Source: Mycogone perniciosa
Lineage: Eukaryota > Ascomycota > Sordariomycetes > Hypocreales > Hypocreaceae
NCBI GenBank assembly: GCA_025331125.1
Contig: JAOALB010000093.1
Span: 166,389-230,388, forward strand
Direction of reading: 5' to 3'
DNA length: 64,000 nt
In this document: one piece after another, positions 21,734 through 34,433 of the stretch
How the letters are laid out: each line of letters opens with the position of its first letter
Numbering within the stretch: the first letter of the stretch is position 1
Position numbers and translations under genes: made by a program
The notes under the pieces: generated by a model
What the model was told of the DNA's origin: nothing
What the model saw: only the letters and a program-made list of their open reading frames with translations
Databases searched by the model: none

Positions 21734-21919
21734 TGGAAGGGCCTCTCTTGGGATGATGGGAAGCACAAGGGAATAGTGTACTCTGACTAGCCTGCCCGGA
21801 AAACCACGCTCCTTCACGAGCACTCCTTTTTATCTCTGGGAACCAACGTATCCGCCTTTGTACTTCTTACAACTTGCATACCGGCTGTGTAATCCGCCCT
21901 GATCTTGATTTGAGCCATC

Positions 21920-23102
21920 ATGAGCCCCTCCGCACTAGAAACCCCCACCGTGAAGGGTGCGGCCCTCAAGCCCAATATCGGCGTCTTCACGAATCCCAAC
22001 CATGATCTCTGGCTAAGCGAGGCAGAGCCCAGCGCCGAGGATGTCAAGTCAGGGGCCGAACTGAAGCCCGGCGAAGTGACCATTGCCGTCCGGAGCACCG
22101 GCATCTGTGGGTACGTCATCCATACCCGTTTCTGTAAACAAAGTATTAGTATGCTAACGGAGCTTCAGATCCGACGTCCACTTCTGGCACGCCGGATGTA
22201 TTGGGCCCATGATCGTTGAGGATGACCACATTCTTGGCCACGAATCTGCCGGAGAAATCATTGCCGTCCACTCCTCGGTCACAAGCTTCAAGGTTGGCGA
22301 CCGCGTTGCCATTGAGCCCAACATCATCTGCAACGCCTGTGAGCCCTGCCTGACCGGTCGGTACAATGGCTGTGAGAAAGTCGAGTTCCTGTCCACGCCG
22401 CCGGTTCCGGGGCTGCTGCGACGATACGTTAACCACCCGGCTGTGTGGTGCCACAAGATTGGCAACATGTCCTACGAGAACGGCGCCATGCTGGAGCCCC
22501 TGAGCGTGGCTCTGGCGGGCATGCAGAGGGCCAAGATGCAACTTGGTGATCCCGTCCTGGTGTGCGGTGCAGGCCCCATTGGCCTCATCACGATGCTCTG
22601 CTGCGCGGCTGCTGGAGCCTGTCCGCTGGTCATCACTGATATCTCAGAGAGCCGCCTGGCGTTCGCAAAGGAAGTGTGCCCTCGAGCCATCACGCACAAG
22701 GTGGAGATTGGCCAGTCTCCCGAGGAGTGCGGCAAGGCCATCGTCAAGTCCTTTGGAGGCATCGAGCCCGCAGTCACTATGGAGTGCACCGGCGTCGAAA
22801 GCAGCATCGCATCTGCCATTTGGGCCAGCAAGTTTGGCGGAAAGGTCTTCATCATTGGCGTGGGCAAGAATGAAATCAACATCCCCTTTATGCGCGCAAG
22901 CGTGCGAGAGGTGGACATTCAGCTTCAATATCGGTACAGCAACACCTGGCCTCGCGCCATCCGGCTGGTCGAGAGCGGCGTTATCGACCTGTCAAAGTTC
23001 GTCACGCATCGCTTTAAGCTGGAAAATGCGATTGAGGCCTTTGAGACGTCGGCAAATCCCAAGAGCGGAGCCATCAAGGTCATGATCCAGGACCTGGACT
23101 GA
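21920..23102 (+). CDS. lad1: L-arabinitol 4-dehydrogenase
   Basis: Zinc- and NAD-dependent medium-chain dehydrogenase that oxidises L-arabinitol to L-xylulose in the fungal L-arabinose pathway. It has 374 residues. An intron at 22111-22168 (donor GTACGT, branch GCTAAC, acceptor CAG) splits Gly64 and rebuilds GICGSDVHFWH. Catalytic zinc ligands are Cys63 and His88-Glu89 in GHES. The structural zinc is held by Cys118, 121, 124 and 132 in CNACEPCLTGRYNGC. The Rossmann motif GAGPIGL sits at 197-203, followed by the VITDIS strand whose Asp suits NAD. Sequences such as EFLSTPPVPGLLRRY and QLQYRYSNTWPRAIRL are the pattern I know from fungal LAD rather than xylitol dehydrogenase. A role in pentose catabolism suggests induction by arabinose, but I saw no convincing Xlr1/Ara1 site. 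Confidence 0.93.
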
Positions 23103-23611
23103 TGAGTATGCACACGAACGAACGAACGAACGAACACGACTATTAGATTGGGGTGTGTGCGTTAGGCGTAACAGGGAGAATGAATGAATGAATGATTCAG
23201 GTGGTTCAAAACTGTGAAAAAACAATATAGATCAGGTCAGGTCAGGGGCTGCGGGCTGGGGTTTTCTTCTTCCTTTTCAACTTGTAAGATTGAATGTTGT
23301 TATAGTACGAAGTACGAAGTAGTAGGAGTACCTTAAGGTGTTTGTTGAAAGTGAGCGAATGAAAAAAGACATGTGCATTCTCCCCAAACCGGTTAAGCCC
23401 CACTCCATGCGCACCTTTCGGCTTGCTTTGAAACCACCTCACGAAATCTCCCGAGCTTTTTTTCTCCCTCACTCCGAACGAACCTTTTGGTCAATTCCGT
23501 CAACCCTCGCATCAATTAATTGCCCGCCGCCGATCCCGCCCTGCGATCCCTTGACGACGACGACGACGACGACGAATTCCACTGCACTGATTGATCCGAC
23601 TTGCCGCCGCC
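23103..23611. other. lad1-ATP20 intergenic with microsatellites
   Basis: No gene seen. It holds CGAA units at 23113-23135, GAAT units at 23178-23193, a heptamer repeat TACGAAGTACGAAGTA at 23306-23321, and seven GAC units at 23553-23573 in the presumed ATP20 leader. Confidence 0.6.
23306..23321. repeat. Tandem heptamer repeat TACGAAG x2
   Basis: TACGAAGTACGAAGTA in the lad1 3' flank, upstream of ATP20. Confidence 0.75.
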
Positions 23612-24350
23612 ATGTCCCCCTCATCGCTCGCGCGCCCTATGCTCCGCTCACCGGCCCTGCGCCAGGTCGTCTTCCGCCGCTACGAGAGCACCGCTGCCAA
23701 CAAGGCCGCTGAGGCTGCCAAGGACGCTGCCAGCAAGGCGAAGGAGTACCAGGCAAAGGCCGCGCAGGGCCTGACGCGCGTTGCGAGCGCTGCTGGGCCG
23801 GCCATTGCTGGTGCCGCCAGGGGAGTGTCCAGTGCGCTGGGCAAGGTTGGTGGACGCACCGGACGGCTGGTCAGCCTCATCGAGAGTATGTTGTTCTCCT
23901 AGATGTCTATGGGAATGGACATGCGGTTTGCTGACGTTGTGTGTGTGCATCAAGAGCAAACCCCTTGGGTCGTCTACTACTCAAAGGTTGGTCTTGAGAC
24001 CAGCAAGCTTGTCTTCCACGCCCAGAAGATGAGCCCTCCGTAAGCGACGCCCTTCCCCCCTCTGACTCCGAAAACGCGACGACGTACAGGACGCTGAGCT
24101 GACATGCGACATCTGTAGATCCGCTGCTACCTTCCAGAACTACTACCAGGCCCTCTTCAAGTCCCTCCAGAACGGCACCCTCCTGAAATCCCCCCAGGCT
24201 TTGCTCCAGCAGGCCCGCAGCCTGACCACCGCCCAGCTCGCCGTGGGCGGTGTCATCTTCGCCGAGTGCCTCGGCTTCTTCACCGTTGGTGAGATGATTG
24301 GCCGATTCAAGCTGATCGGCTACCATGGCGAGACTGCCTCGCACCACTAA
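23612..24350 (+). CDS. ATP20: Mitochondrial F1Fo ATP synthase subunit g
   Basis: Peripheral Fo subunit that stabilises ATP synthase dimers and hence cristae shape. Three exons (23612-23885, 23955-24039, 24119-24350) give 196 residues in phase. Introns have GTATGT and GTAAGC donors and GCTGAC branches. Residues 1-25 form an Arg-rich presequence (RSPALRQVVFRRY). An Ala/Lys-rich amphipathic region follows, then the conserved WVVYYSKVGLETSKLVFHAQ, and a C-terminal membrane segment near GGVIFAECLGFFTVGEMIGR. That segment ends in GEMIG, a GxxxG motif of the kind known to mediate dimer contacts in this subunit. The start is the first ATG; an in-frame TTG upstream at 23591 is not a plausible start. 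Confidence 0.9.
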
Positions 24351-26125
24351 ATCGAGTCGAACAACGAAAAAAAAGCATATAGCTTCAAACCCTAGCCCCT
24401 CGATTGTAGAGGCAGGATTGATGCTGCTGGAGCGCCCAAAAAGTCCTAGATAGGAAGGGGGAATAAAAGCACGACATGTACGGGATAGACGGGGAGGAAG
24501 AGAATAGACTTGGTCCCACCTGGCCGGCAGAGAGCCTGTGTGACTAATGATGGGAGAGAGGGAACCCTGCGACTGATGCCTTCGGCCTCTGGAGCGAGGC
24601 TGGGGGGCCTGGGTTCCCCCTTTCATGTGTATCTGCTATGAGCACCTTGTTATTAGTCGAATTCTCTTTGTATCACATTATGTACATCAGATACGCATGC
24701 TACTACTTCGTATAGCGAGCCCGCCTTCTCGCCAGTGAGGAGCGGCTAATGCAGATGAGAATCTTTGGATGGTTAAAAGAATCCTGCGCCTTTCCTCTCT
24801 CCCAAAGAGATTGAATCATTGACACGTCATGGTCTCACAAGAGCTGTTGAAGCTTCCAACCATTGAATTTAAGAAGCCACCAAAACCACTCTAACAAGCT
24901 TTTGCCCATTAATAATACGAAGTACGAAGCAGTGACACGTTGAAAACACAAAAAATGTCAATGAATGCTAATGCTAACACACTCTACGAAGTACCGGCCG
25001 TGATAATAAAAGAAAGAAAAAAGGGCAAAACGGCATTGTGCCGTCTCGGCCACACAAATCCAATCCAAATACATTTTTTCCCAGAGTCAACCTGCCCAGG
25101 CAGTGGTTCCCAGAGGCCAGATGCCTTACAAGGCCATCCCCCTTCCACATAGCGCCATTCCCATACCCTCCATCTAATCCATACACATAAAGGCCGTCTC
25201 TGCCATCATCCAACACATGGCGCTCCCGAAGAAACGCATTTCATACACACAAAGTTGAGAACAAGGTGAAAAGAAGCAAGTGTAAGAAGGCGTGAAAAAA
25301 GAAAAGAGAAAGTAAAGAAAAGAAAACTTAGGAGACAGAGATATATATAAACAATGCTGCTGCTTTGTTCATTGACATCTCGCCAGTCTCGCTCGAGATA
25401 CGCCTAGGACGTTGGGTTTTGTAAGCTACACCACCCCCAAGAGTATTCCTGTCAATGCGTAAATGGGCTTGCAATTTTTTGCATGACAGTAAATCCTGTG
25501 GAAACCCCCCCTGGAAAACAACAAAACAAAGAATAATCGAGTTGTTCAAAAGTTGAATGGAAACAGAGATGACTTCCTCATCCAAAACCAGTGCCCGAGC
25601 ATAAAGCGTGCAACGACACAGCTTGCCGCGTACTTCATATCTTCCGGTGAGAATCCACATGGTTGAGATATGATGCTGGCTGATTGCAGGAGGCAGAGAT
25701 CATGCTCGGCTATCAAATAAATATTGGTTCATTCATCCAACTTCTTCAGTGAGAGGACCATGACCACCCTCATTCATTTGCTCTGAATCGTTTTCTCTGT
25801 GGAGGAGAGGTACCTCGTTAAGGCCAAGCCATTGACATGTAGATTTCTATGAGGCGTTTGAAGAGAGCTAGGGCCGTTGGTCTGTGGCGTGACGCAAAGC
25901 GTCCATGAAGCGACAGTGTTGGCATTTGTGGCCAGAGTAAGACGGCATCAAGTTATAAGGTGAAGTATTCGAGGCAGATGTCAGTATTGTCGAATATGTA
26001 TATAATCAAGCCGGTGGCTTGTTTATCATGTGCGGCGAATTCAAGGCAGGAAGCAAAAACCTAGCCTTCATGACGCAACTCCAAGTCCTTGGCAGGCGCA
26101 AAGGACGTGCGATGCACTGGCATCA
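24351..26125. other. Convergent 3' flanks of ATP20 and the LaeA-like gene
   Basis: No supported gene. Heptamer repeats lie at 24704-24712 and 24916-24929, and TACGAAGTAC recurs near 24985. A purine-rich stretch spans about 25255-25330. Confidence 0.45.
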
Positions 26126-27440
26126 CTATTGTGGCCGATTGGATGGTCGCTTGGCGGTCCATACATAACTGTATCCAACATTAGCATCGAGTCCATGGCT
26201 TGGCGGTGGAGGTGACTTACAGAGTGCAATAAGCGTGATACCGCATGATGCAAATCTCCCTTTTGACTCTTTGGCATAGTTCCACAACTTCCTCTTTTGT
26301 CATGCCCAGCTTCTCGATCATCGGCATCATACTCATAGCCTCGAGGCTCATGCTAAAGCCAAGATTGAACCAACGGGCAGTCTCGCGCACACGACGATCC
26401 TGAGACCAAGGACTTACATAGCATCTGACAGTGGTCTCTGTGAAGTCGGTGAAGCCTGCCGCCTCCACCATTCGCCTGGTTTCCAGCGACGACACCCTGA
26501 CGCTTCGCTGGAATTGACTCATGGCTTGAAGAAACTTCTGGGACCATTCCGTGAATGCAGATTGAGTGGGAACATCATCTCCCTCCCACTGTGGCACCCA
26601 GTTTACTTCGAGCTGCTGCATATACCCTTCGCCCGGAGCGAGGTGCCTGGTCATATTAGATGCCGTCAAAACCAGGGATACTGAATAGGACATACTCAAA
26701 GATCTTGCGATAAATATCAGGCCACAGGTCGTCTCGAATGCTACCAAAAAGGCATCGCATATTAATCAGACAACAATCCCGAAGGAGTGGCTCCCACGAA
26801 GGGTCTTCGATATCAAACTGTTTTGTCGTTACGTTTGGTGGAATCCTATTGATGGTAAGTTGTAATTTTTATCATACTGGTGGCGATGATTTACTGACAG
26901 AGCCGGCTGGATCTGGTTGAGATCAACGGCCATAATTTCGGCATCCCGGATGAGACTGACTATCATTAGTATGATGGTTGCCACAATATCAGTCAAGTGT
27001 GAGCTTACTCTTCGGCAATGTTGATTGCCCAGATGCCTGTTCCTGTCCCCAGATCCATAATCTTGGGGGGTGGTTCTGACCTTATAGGAACTGTATAGAA
27101 CTTGTCGTCGCGAGCCACGAGAAAGAATTTATGGAAGATGTCCAACCTAGTAAGTTCCTCCTGACAAAGGATGTTAGAAGGTAGGAAAATCGGAACAAAG
27201 AGCGAAACATGGGCGAACCTTGTCAATGGGAAAGAGATACTTCCTTGGTTTCCAAGATCCATAAAAACGGCCATGCTCCCAAAACCCATCCTGAAGAATC
27301 CGCTCCTCAGGTTTATTAGCCGGCTCACCGACCGGCTCACTGACCGGTTCCCCAACTGTTAGTCGCCGCCTTGTGGTTGTAGTAGTAGTAGCCGAAGACA
27401 TAGCTGGGGAGGGTGGAACACACCCGGTTCGACGAGACAT
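26126..27440 (-). CDS. LaeA-like SAM-dependent methyltransferase (UMTA/TAM type)
   Basis: Six exons on the minus strand, read as 27219-27440, 27009-27160, 26899-26955, 26696-26845, 26221-26646 and 26126-26168, give 349 residues in phase. The five introns are 49-58 nt; four have good donors and the third exon ends at the less usual GTCAGT. SAM-binding motif I is IMDLGTGTGIWAIN, followed by AVDLNQIQPAL. The LaeA-family segments LDIFHKFFLVARDDK and WVPQWEGDDVPTQSAFTEW are present. The C-terminus YHAYCTLYVWTAKRP appears only after the last intron is removed. LaeA relatives act in secondary metabolism and development through the velvet complex, but the C-terminal half differs from canonical LaeA. 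I therefore call a LaeA-like paralogue. No biosynthetic cluster surrounds it. The start at MSRRTG (27440) is preferred; an in-frame upstream ATG at 27587 is possible. Confidence 0.87.
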
Positions 27441-28755
27441 GGCGACCAGGAGAAGGGCAGTGAGGGGATGGGTATGTTGGCAGGCTGTGGATGATGATGG
27501 TAGTACTGGAGTCCTAGGGGGAATTCCACCAAGGTGGTAATGAGCAAGGCAGTCCTGTAGCGACTGCGTGAATGCAAGTAGTGCCAAGGCACACTAGCTG
27601 ATGGAAGCACGTCTGTACTAGGCTGTTAATTAGTACTTGAACATAGCCAAGCATCTAAGTTGATAGGCTGGGGGAAATACCGCGACAGGAAAGCGATCTG
27701 CAAAGGGGCCAGGAAGAGAAGACGGAAAGACTCGGACGGTAGAGGGACGATAAAGGGGTAAAGACAGAGTTGGGAGCAACCGAGACAGACTGTCAACTCA
27801 TAGAATATGAGGTCGAAGTCACGGATCAAGAGAAGAAAGACGAGTATGGGGATGAAAGAATATGAAGGAAAGGAAAGGGAGTGAAGTGATAAATGCTGGG
27901 AAGGAATGTGGGTAGGTATATATGTTTCACAGTGCCTTGCCCGGCAAAGACCCCTAGTCTTGCCTCATGTCCAGAATTCGCTTTCCATACTAGCAAAAGT
28001 TCGTGTTTAAGGTTGTGATATGACATTCCGTCATCATCAAGAGAGCAGTGACAATGAACACGGAATATTGAATACCATCTTGCTTGAGGTAAAGCGACCC
28101 GAGTGAAGCTCGTAAGGCAGTAGGGAGAGTGATGTGGGAAGAAACGAGGGATGGCAGGGACAGTCAGGCAAGTTGACAAGAAGACGACAAAAAAGAAAGA
28201 CATGGGCAAGGTAAGAAGGGCACTAGATTGCCAGCTCAGTGATGGGCATTGAATCCGTTCACAGATAAGCTGGCAAGAGATACGCCTGAGTTGGTGAGGT
28301 GTAGTAGACACAAACAGACTGGTGGATGGAACTAGGCATGTATGCGTGCATTAGAGACAGACAGCAACTTACATGAAGGGACGTGGCGGCCAAGGTCTCG
28401 AGCAGGTGGCACAGGTACGATGTAGGTTGCACTGGAGAGCACCACGCAAATTCCGTGGGGCAGAATAAGCGATAGTTGGAGGAATTCTTCCTTTTTGATT
28501 GATGTTTGTGTGTTTGTTGTTGTTATTGTTGGTGTTGCGTTGGTGTTGGTCGTGGTGGGTTGGGTTGGATTTTTTGGCCCCTCAACACTGAGGAAGCCTC
28601 TGTCGTCCTGGTCTCCCTCGGTTGCCGGTTTGCAGACACGATTATGGGGAATAGACGTCGGATGATGCCAGAAGGATCTACTGTTCAATGTCGCGGGCGG
28701 CTCGATTGCGGGCGGGCCTCAGGAGCAGCACGACACAGGTCCAAACCGTACAGGC

Positions 28756-28774
28756 GAGGTGAGGTGAGGTGAGG
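28756..28774 (+). repeat. GAGGT pentamer repeat
   Basis: Three GAGGT units plus GAGG in the upstream flank of the LaeA-like gene. Confidence 0.6.
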
Positions 28775-30791
28775 CGAAGCAGGAGATGGGAGGTGGGAGA
28801 TGATTGGTGGGCGTCTCAAAGGGTCCTGGAAACACAGCTTGCAGGACCAGCTTCAAGGGTGAGATGAAGGCACCTGAAAGGGGGGAGTGATTGGCTCTTG
28901 AAACCGGCGCGAAGCTGGAGCAGCCCGAATCGTCGTTTGGAGAGGCCAGACGGACAGGTAAGGGTTGACAGAGATTGATGGGCACGGAGCAGTAGAGTGT
29001 CAAGCCTTTTTTTTTCGAATTGTTGGTTGCTGTTGGTCTGGTGCCACGAGGGCCTGCTCTGCTACTGCTGGACTGGCGCGGGCCCCAAGCCGAGTGACCT
29101 CCCGAGGTGAGGTAGATCGCCCGCAAAGTCGTCGAGACAACCAGAGGAGACGAGAGGTTTGGCCGGGTTTGGGTTTAGGCCCGAGTCTGAGTTTTGAGGT
29201 CGCCGTCACGGCCAAGGCGCGTGTGCTGCGTTGGCCTGCCCGACCGGTTTGTGGGGGAAAGGGAAAAAAAATGGATGACGCTGGTAGAGCCCAACCCTCA
29301 GATCACAGGGAGCCGTAAAAAGGAGCGAAATGTACTCTGTACTCTATCCTCTGTATGTGCAGTGCTGTTGCAGAAGCAATCGATACACAAGGAGGAGGAA
29401 GCAGTACCTGCAGCGACGCCCGAGGGTGGAGGCCGGACGTATATTGTACTAAGAAGAAAGGCTAAGGCGGACAGGCCGTTCTGTTGAAGCCGGAGAAGGT
29501 TTCGACCTTGTGGTGCCAGAGCCAGTGGCGCGAAGGTGCAAGTGCCACTCCAGCTGATACTACGCCGTACTAGCACCAGCCGTAGCGACTCCGTAGCGGG
29601 CCTAGCAGCACACTGAGTCTTCCGTACTTTGTGATATGTTGTAGTAGGACTAGCATTAGTAGCAGCAGCAGTAGTAGCAATAGTAGATGGAACATTCAGG
29701 TTCAATCCAGAGAGGCAATGTCGCGCGCCGCGGGTGCGCCCGTAGTTTCCTGCTTTGCGCTCCGGGTCCATCTGGTTGTCTCGGGCCGCTAGCTACTTTT
29801 CTCCGTCGTCAGGCTAGCTAGGTAGAGAGAGATTGCTCTGATGGGTACTCGATACCTAAGTCTCCACACATCGGATCCGAAATTAAGGTAGCTTGTACCC
29901 ATAGGCCGGTTGCAGGGTACATTCTTGTCTGAAAAGCAAGATGGCCAACAGCCTAAAAGGGTTGCTAGTCCCATGCTGTCAGGTACTGGATACTGGGTAC
30001 TGTACTGGGTACTTCGTACTTTGCAGACCAACAGCCCGTTGAACATGTTCGTGCTCACTAATACTAAACAAACAAATAGTGTGTCCGCATGGAAGCCTGC
30101 ACAGCCTCTCTTTGTCTCTTTGCGCTATTGCAGAGTACCTAGTAAGCGGCTCGTCAGTCATCTTCAGACCTTTCGCATCGGTCCCACTAATGCCCTTCTT
30201 TTAGTAGCCCAGTCACCAGTCCAAACAGGACCTTGCTCAGCGTCCACAGCGGTCACCTAGCGCTGGCGGCTGGCCTTTAGTGCCCGCGCTTTGGTGTGCT
30301 GCTCAACGAACCAGGGGGTGCCAACAGTGTTTCTGTCACCAACCAAAGCTTGGAACTTGGCGGAGGGTTCAACATGTACAATGACGATCCATCAACCAGA
30401 CTTGGCATGTGCTTCTTTGCACCACCGTGCCCACAAGAGACATTCTAATTATTCCTCCAATCCGACACCAAATGGGAAATCCCCGTACACGTCTTGTACG
30501 GACGCACGAATCATGGCCTTGTATTTCGAGGTTGTTGTGTTGTTGTTTTGTTGTGAGCCCTATGAACCGGGGCGGGCCACATCTCAGCTTCTGTCCCATC
30601 CACCACGAGAACAGCCAAACGAGTTAATCTACCGTAGGAGATGTGGGTGGCCAGTGGCAAATCAGCAGTGGCGTCGTATCCATAATTGCAATCGCGGTGT
30701 CAGAAGGGATGCGCGAAACCCAGCGCATCGGGACAGGCCAAGTACAACAAAGCGCCAATTGCAGAGATTATCGACGACTCAGCTTTTATTA

Positions 30792-30815
30792 GCAGTGCAG
30801 TGCAGTGCAGTGCAG
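30792..30815 (+). repeat. GCAGT pentamer repeat
   Basis: Four to five GCAGT units in non-coding DNA. Confidence 0.7.
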
Positions 30816-32248
30816 CACTCTTGGCCTGCGCTCTGCCACGAAGCTGCCGTTCTGGCTGTATGCGTGTGTGTTGTTGATCCACATTTGCCTCGTCTGCTGG
30901 TCATCATTTGTAACGGTGAAGAGAAGAAACACTTTTGCATGGGATCGAATCCACCACTCGTAGCGCCAATAAGCTTCCATCACTATGCAAGCGTACTAAG
31001 CACTCGGCTTTACCATATGATGCCTCTGCTTCGCTGCATCTTCTAGCCCTCCCGATACCGTGCAACGAGATCTTTTTCATGGGCTCTATTCTTATCTTGA
31101 TGGCTGAAAGAGACAGTGAAGAGGACGGGTACGGCTGATGACGTTGCAAGCCACCAATACAAGTAATCAAGTAATACTTAGTAATCCGACCCGGCCCTGC
31201 TTTCTGTGGCTGCTTGCGAAGTGTTCCACGATAAGAGGCAGCAAACAAACAGCAGTTGAAGCTATTGAAGTTAATTTGGGCCCGATTACGGAATCATTTC
31301 AGTACGAGTCGAAGTTCATACCTAGTGGGTACCCACTACCGTACTACTAGGTACAGGTACGGGTACTATACTCCGTAGTACCGCACCGAATTGCTCGGTA
31401 TTACCCTCTTCCAGTTCCAGTCATCATGGCCACATCTGTCCTTCTCCCATTCTCTCGCCCCCTCCATGCTGTGGCCATGTTGAACGAAACACTGTCTGAG
31501 CCCTGCATCTCGGCCATTTTCGCTCATGCAGCTTCCTTGCTGTAATGCAACACTTATGTTTCACGATTTATCCGCTTTAAGACGAATTTCAAGATGTGGC
31601 TGCATAGGTACTCAGTACTATTACTGTAGCTCCGACTTCCACAGATGATTCTTACTACAACTACCAAGCACTGAGCCCACTCGTACGAGTGGTGGGTAAA
31701 ACGCACCACCGTCCCACAGCATCGCTTCGACACCCTGGAGCCAACATGGTTTTACCATATTATTGCTCGTGCCTAATACTACCCGGTCTTGTGATGCTTA
31801 TTCAGTCGACGGCCACCTCACAGTGGCCTCAACAGCACCGGGAGCAAGACTGTGGCCGACAGTAAGCATAACTAGTACGGCAAAGAAACAGCGTATCTTT
31901 CTTTCGGTCTCAAGCACTCCGTGCCCACCTCTACTCCGAGACGTCATCGGCGGCCTTTAACAGGGCCTTGGAATTTGCTCACCGCTAGCCTGGACCTTGG
32001 GTCTGTCGCATGATCCCTGTTCCATGTGACGGTCATCCGCGAATCGTCCACAGCGGTGGTGAAACAAGACTCAAAGACTCTTGCATCTCTTATCACGGAG
32101 TACCTACTGTTCCAAAAGGCCACCGCGTTTGTGATTCCCCTGCTTCCTCGATCTTTTGGTAACTGCTACATAGGCATGCACTCGAGGGAGGGGAAGAATA
32201 CCTACAACCCATGCTCCATATCGGTGGCCAACCAGACTAGTGTCTTCC

Positions 32249-32265
32249 TACGAAGTACTCCGTAC
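32249..32265. repeat. Composite heptamer repeat, head to head
   Basis: TACGAAGTACTCCGTAC joins a TACGAAG unit to an inverted TACGGAG unit. It lies inside the long open frame 32026-32766, one reason to doubt that frame. Confidence 0.75.
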
Positions 32266-33050
32266 AAGCCAGGCCATATGCATCTTGGGAACCAACCGAC
32301 CAACGACACACCATCTTGCAGAACAAGCCAACCAATTGGAGCCCCTGCTCTCTCCGTTGTCGATGTTCCTTGCGCTGTTTGTCTGGCCGGCCTCAATACC
32401 TTGGACAAAACTCTTCTCGGTCTGGTGCATTCGGCTCGCTCCAGCAGAAAACGGAATCTCCACACTGATGTTACCTTGCTCTTATTGTGTTTATTTTCAC
32501 GGGACAAGCGAAGGCCTCTGGTCAAGGCGGCGTCATGCCAATGTCATGGCCTTGTCACGGTTTTACACGACTGCTATTACCCCCACTCGCAAATCGGCCA
32601 ATTCCAAAGGGAGCGACGAATCCCTAAATCACGGCCATGTTTTATGGCATGTCTTATGGTTAGCCATAATCGAATAGAAGCGACGAGAACAACGCCTTGC
32701 GCCGTACTCGTACGCCATCGACCGATGCTCGGACACCCATGCTGCACTCCGATGGCACCAACATGAATCCCCGGCCGTGTTTTGATAATGGAGTAGCATG
32801 CCCTTGCAGCCACGTTTCCCGTGCCTCACTGCCATTGTTACCGGAAGCCAGGTCATCGAAAAGCCAGACACGTCCTCTCTTAGACTTCCAGAACGTGTCG
32901 ACTTGCTCCTACCTATGTAGCACTGCCGATGTGCTCGTTGTGCTCTTAGTCTTCCCGCTGACCCGGCCCTTGGTCGGCAATCTCATCGACAATTGGTAGA
33001 CCAGGATCGTCTGCACTGCGACGGCGAGTTGGCAGAGATTGGGGCGTGTA

Positions 33051-33067
33051 TACGAAGTACGGAGTAC
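33051..33067. repeat. Composite heptamer repeat, tandem
   Basis: TACGAAGTACGGAGTAC: one TACGAAG unit followed directly by one TACGGAG unit and a closing TAC. Confidence 0.75.
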
Positions 33068-34405
33068 AAGGGTACGTACTCCACACCCTGCCCCGTCTCG
33101 TATTCATCAAAGACATGATCAACAATAGAAGCGAGCTTGGGTGGGACGACAGGTGCGCGCAACAGTCCCATGCCTGTTTAAGAAAGCCTCTGCTCATGGT
33201 CCATTCGCTGCATGTTGGTCCTGACGATGATGTGGTTTCCTGGTGGCCACGTTGTGCCCCATGGCGGCCCGGGCTTATAACTAATCAGAATCATACATTC
33301 ATGCCCAGTTCCTAAGGATGCCGAATAGGCGGAGAATAAGCCAATATACGACAAATCCTACACAGTCCATAGCCTGAGCGGACCCTACAACGGACTTATC
33401 TCTCCTTTCATGCGCACCACCTTGTACACCTGAGTACGAGTAGGCAGGCAGGATGTTGTGGCAGGTTCCACGGCCCAACCCTGCAAGGCCTGTTGGTGAT
33501 GGTCTGAGACAGTCTTTCGTGGCCTCAAAAGCAGCCTCCTGGTACGAGCCAGCTGGGAATACCTGCAGGCCATTGCCCGCCAGTGAAAGATATACTGCTA
33601 ACGTCGACTCAGGTCCCAATTTTGCTTAATCTGCCTCTATGGCCTCCTCCTGTTCGCCAGAACTTTGAGCTATGTCCTGAAAGGCAAGTCCGGCCTTTCT
33701 TCAGCTTCGAATCATATCTCCAGACCCCAGACGTCTGACAATCCCCTGTCACATGCAGCTGCGCCATGTCCCACTAATATTACTAGCGTCTCAAGGGACC
33801 AAACTGTCGGGTCCAAGACGCGGGGGGGTCGGAACAGTAGACAGATTCGGGATACTTCTATCCCGTTCTACCTCTGGCTTTCTAGCGACTGGAAATTACT
33901 CTCATCGTTTAACCGACTTTCCTCGCCCACCACAGTTCCCGCTGCTGATGGTGTGCTCCTCATTGCCCAGCGCTCCCCGCATCGCATCATCGGCTACGTT
34001 GGCAAGCGGGTGACAATAAAAAGGGGACAGTAAGACATCTATTGCCACAGCTAACTCCCACTATCACAGATTGCTCTCATTGCTATGGATAGCTCCAACT
34101 CTCATGACTATAGATGACTCTTATCCAGCGAGCAGCTGTGTAAAATGCCATACGGAGTACTGATATAGTAGTAAAAGCCGAATACTACCTACTCTGATCG
34201 GTTAACCACTTATTAGGGTCTCCATCTCTTTCGCGGTCCCTGTTTTGTTGTCACCCGCTTGGTTGGGTAATAGCTGACTGCATGCTGCAGTTTCTTGCAG
34301 TCTCAAACACTATGACACGGAGCGGGGCTGACAAGATCCTGTCGGCTTCGGCGAAGGTGTTGAAGAAACCAGAGCCGGGCCGCAGACGCGCGTGAGCGGA
34401 TCCGC

Positions 34406-34433
34406 GACAAGCGATCGTTTACTGTCGCTTGTC
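34406..34433. repeat. 9-bp inverted repeat (stem-loop)
   Basis: GACAAGCGA (34406-34414) and TCGCTTGTC (34425-34433) are exact complements around a 10-nt loop. A second, 8-bp inverted repeat, TCCCTGCA/TGCAGGGA, lies at 34554-34561 and 34584-34591. Confidence 0.6.

Larger units (their letters stand above)
19988..21919. other. Intergenic, repeat-rich, upstream of lad1
   Basis: No protein gene I can support. It holds the tRNA terminator, five heptamer-repeat sites, a TC dinucleotide tract at 20939-20958 and the lad1 promoter at its right end. A CCCCAC hexamer at 21653-21658 matches the CreA/Cre1 consensus; it is short enough to be chance. Confidence 0.4.

Noticed and set aside
27441..27587. Upstream in-frame start for the LaeA-like gene
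   Set aside because: The added 49 residues are Leu/Ser/Thr-rich without resemblance to relatives, while MSRRTG at 27440 suits the family length.
30291..31046. Open frame of 251 codons on the plus strand
   Set aside because: It has no recognisable motif, includes the GCAGT pentamer repeat, and overlaps equally good frames on the other strand.
32026..32766. Open frame of 246 codons on the plus strand in the gene-poor region
   Set aside because: Its composition is like random translation, it has no domain, and it contains a heptamer repeat (32249-32265) of a kind absent from all accepted exons.
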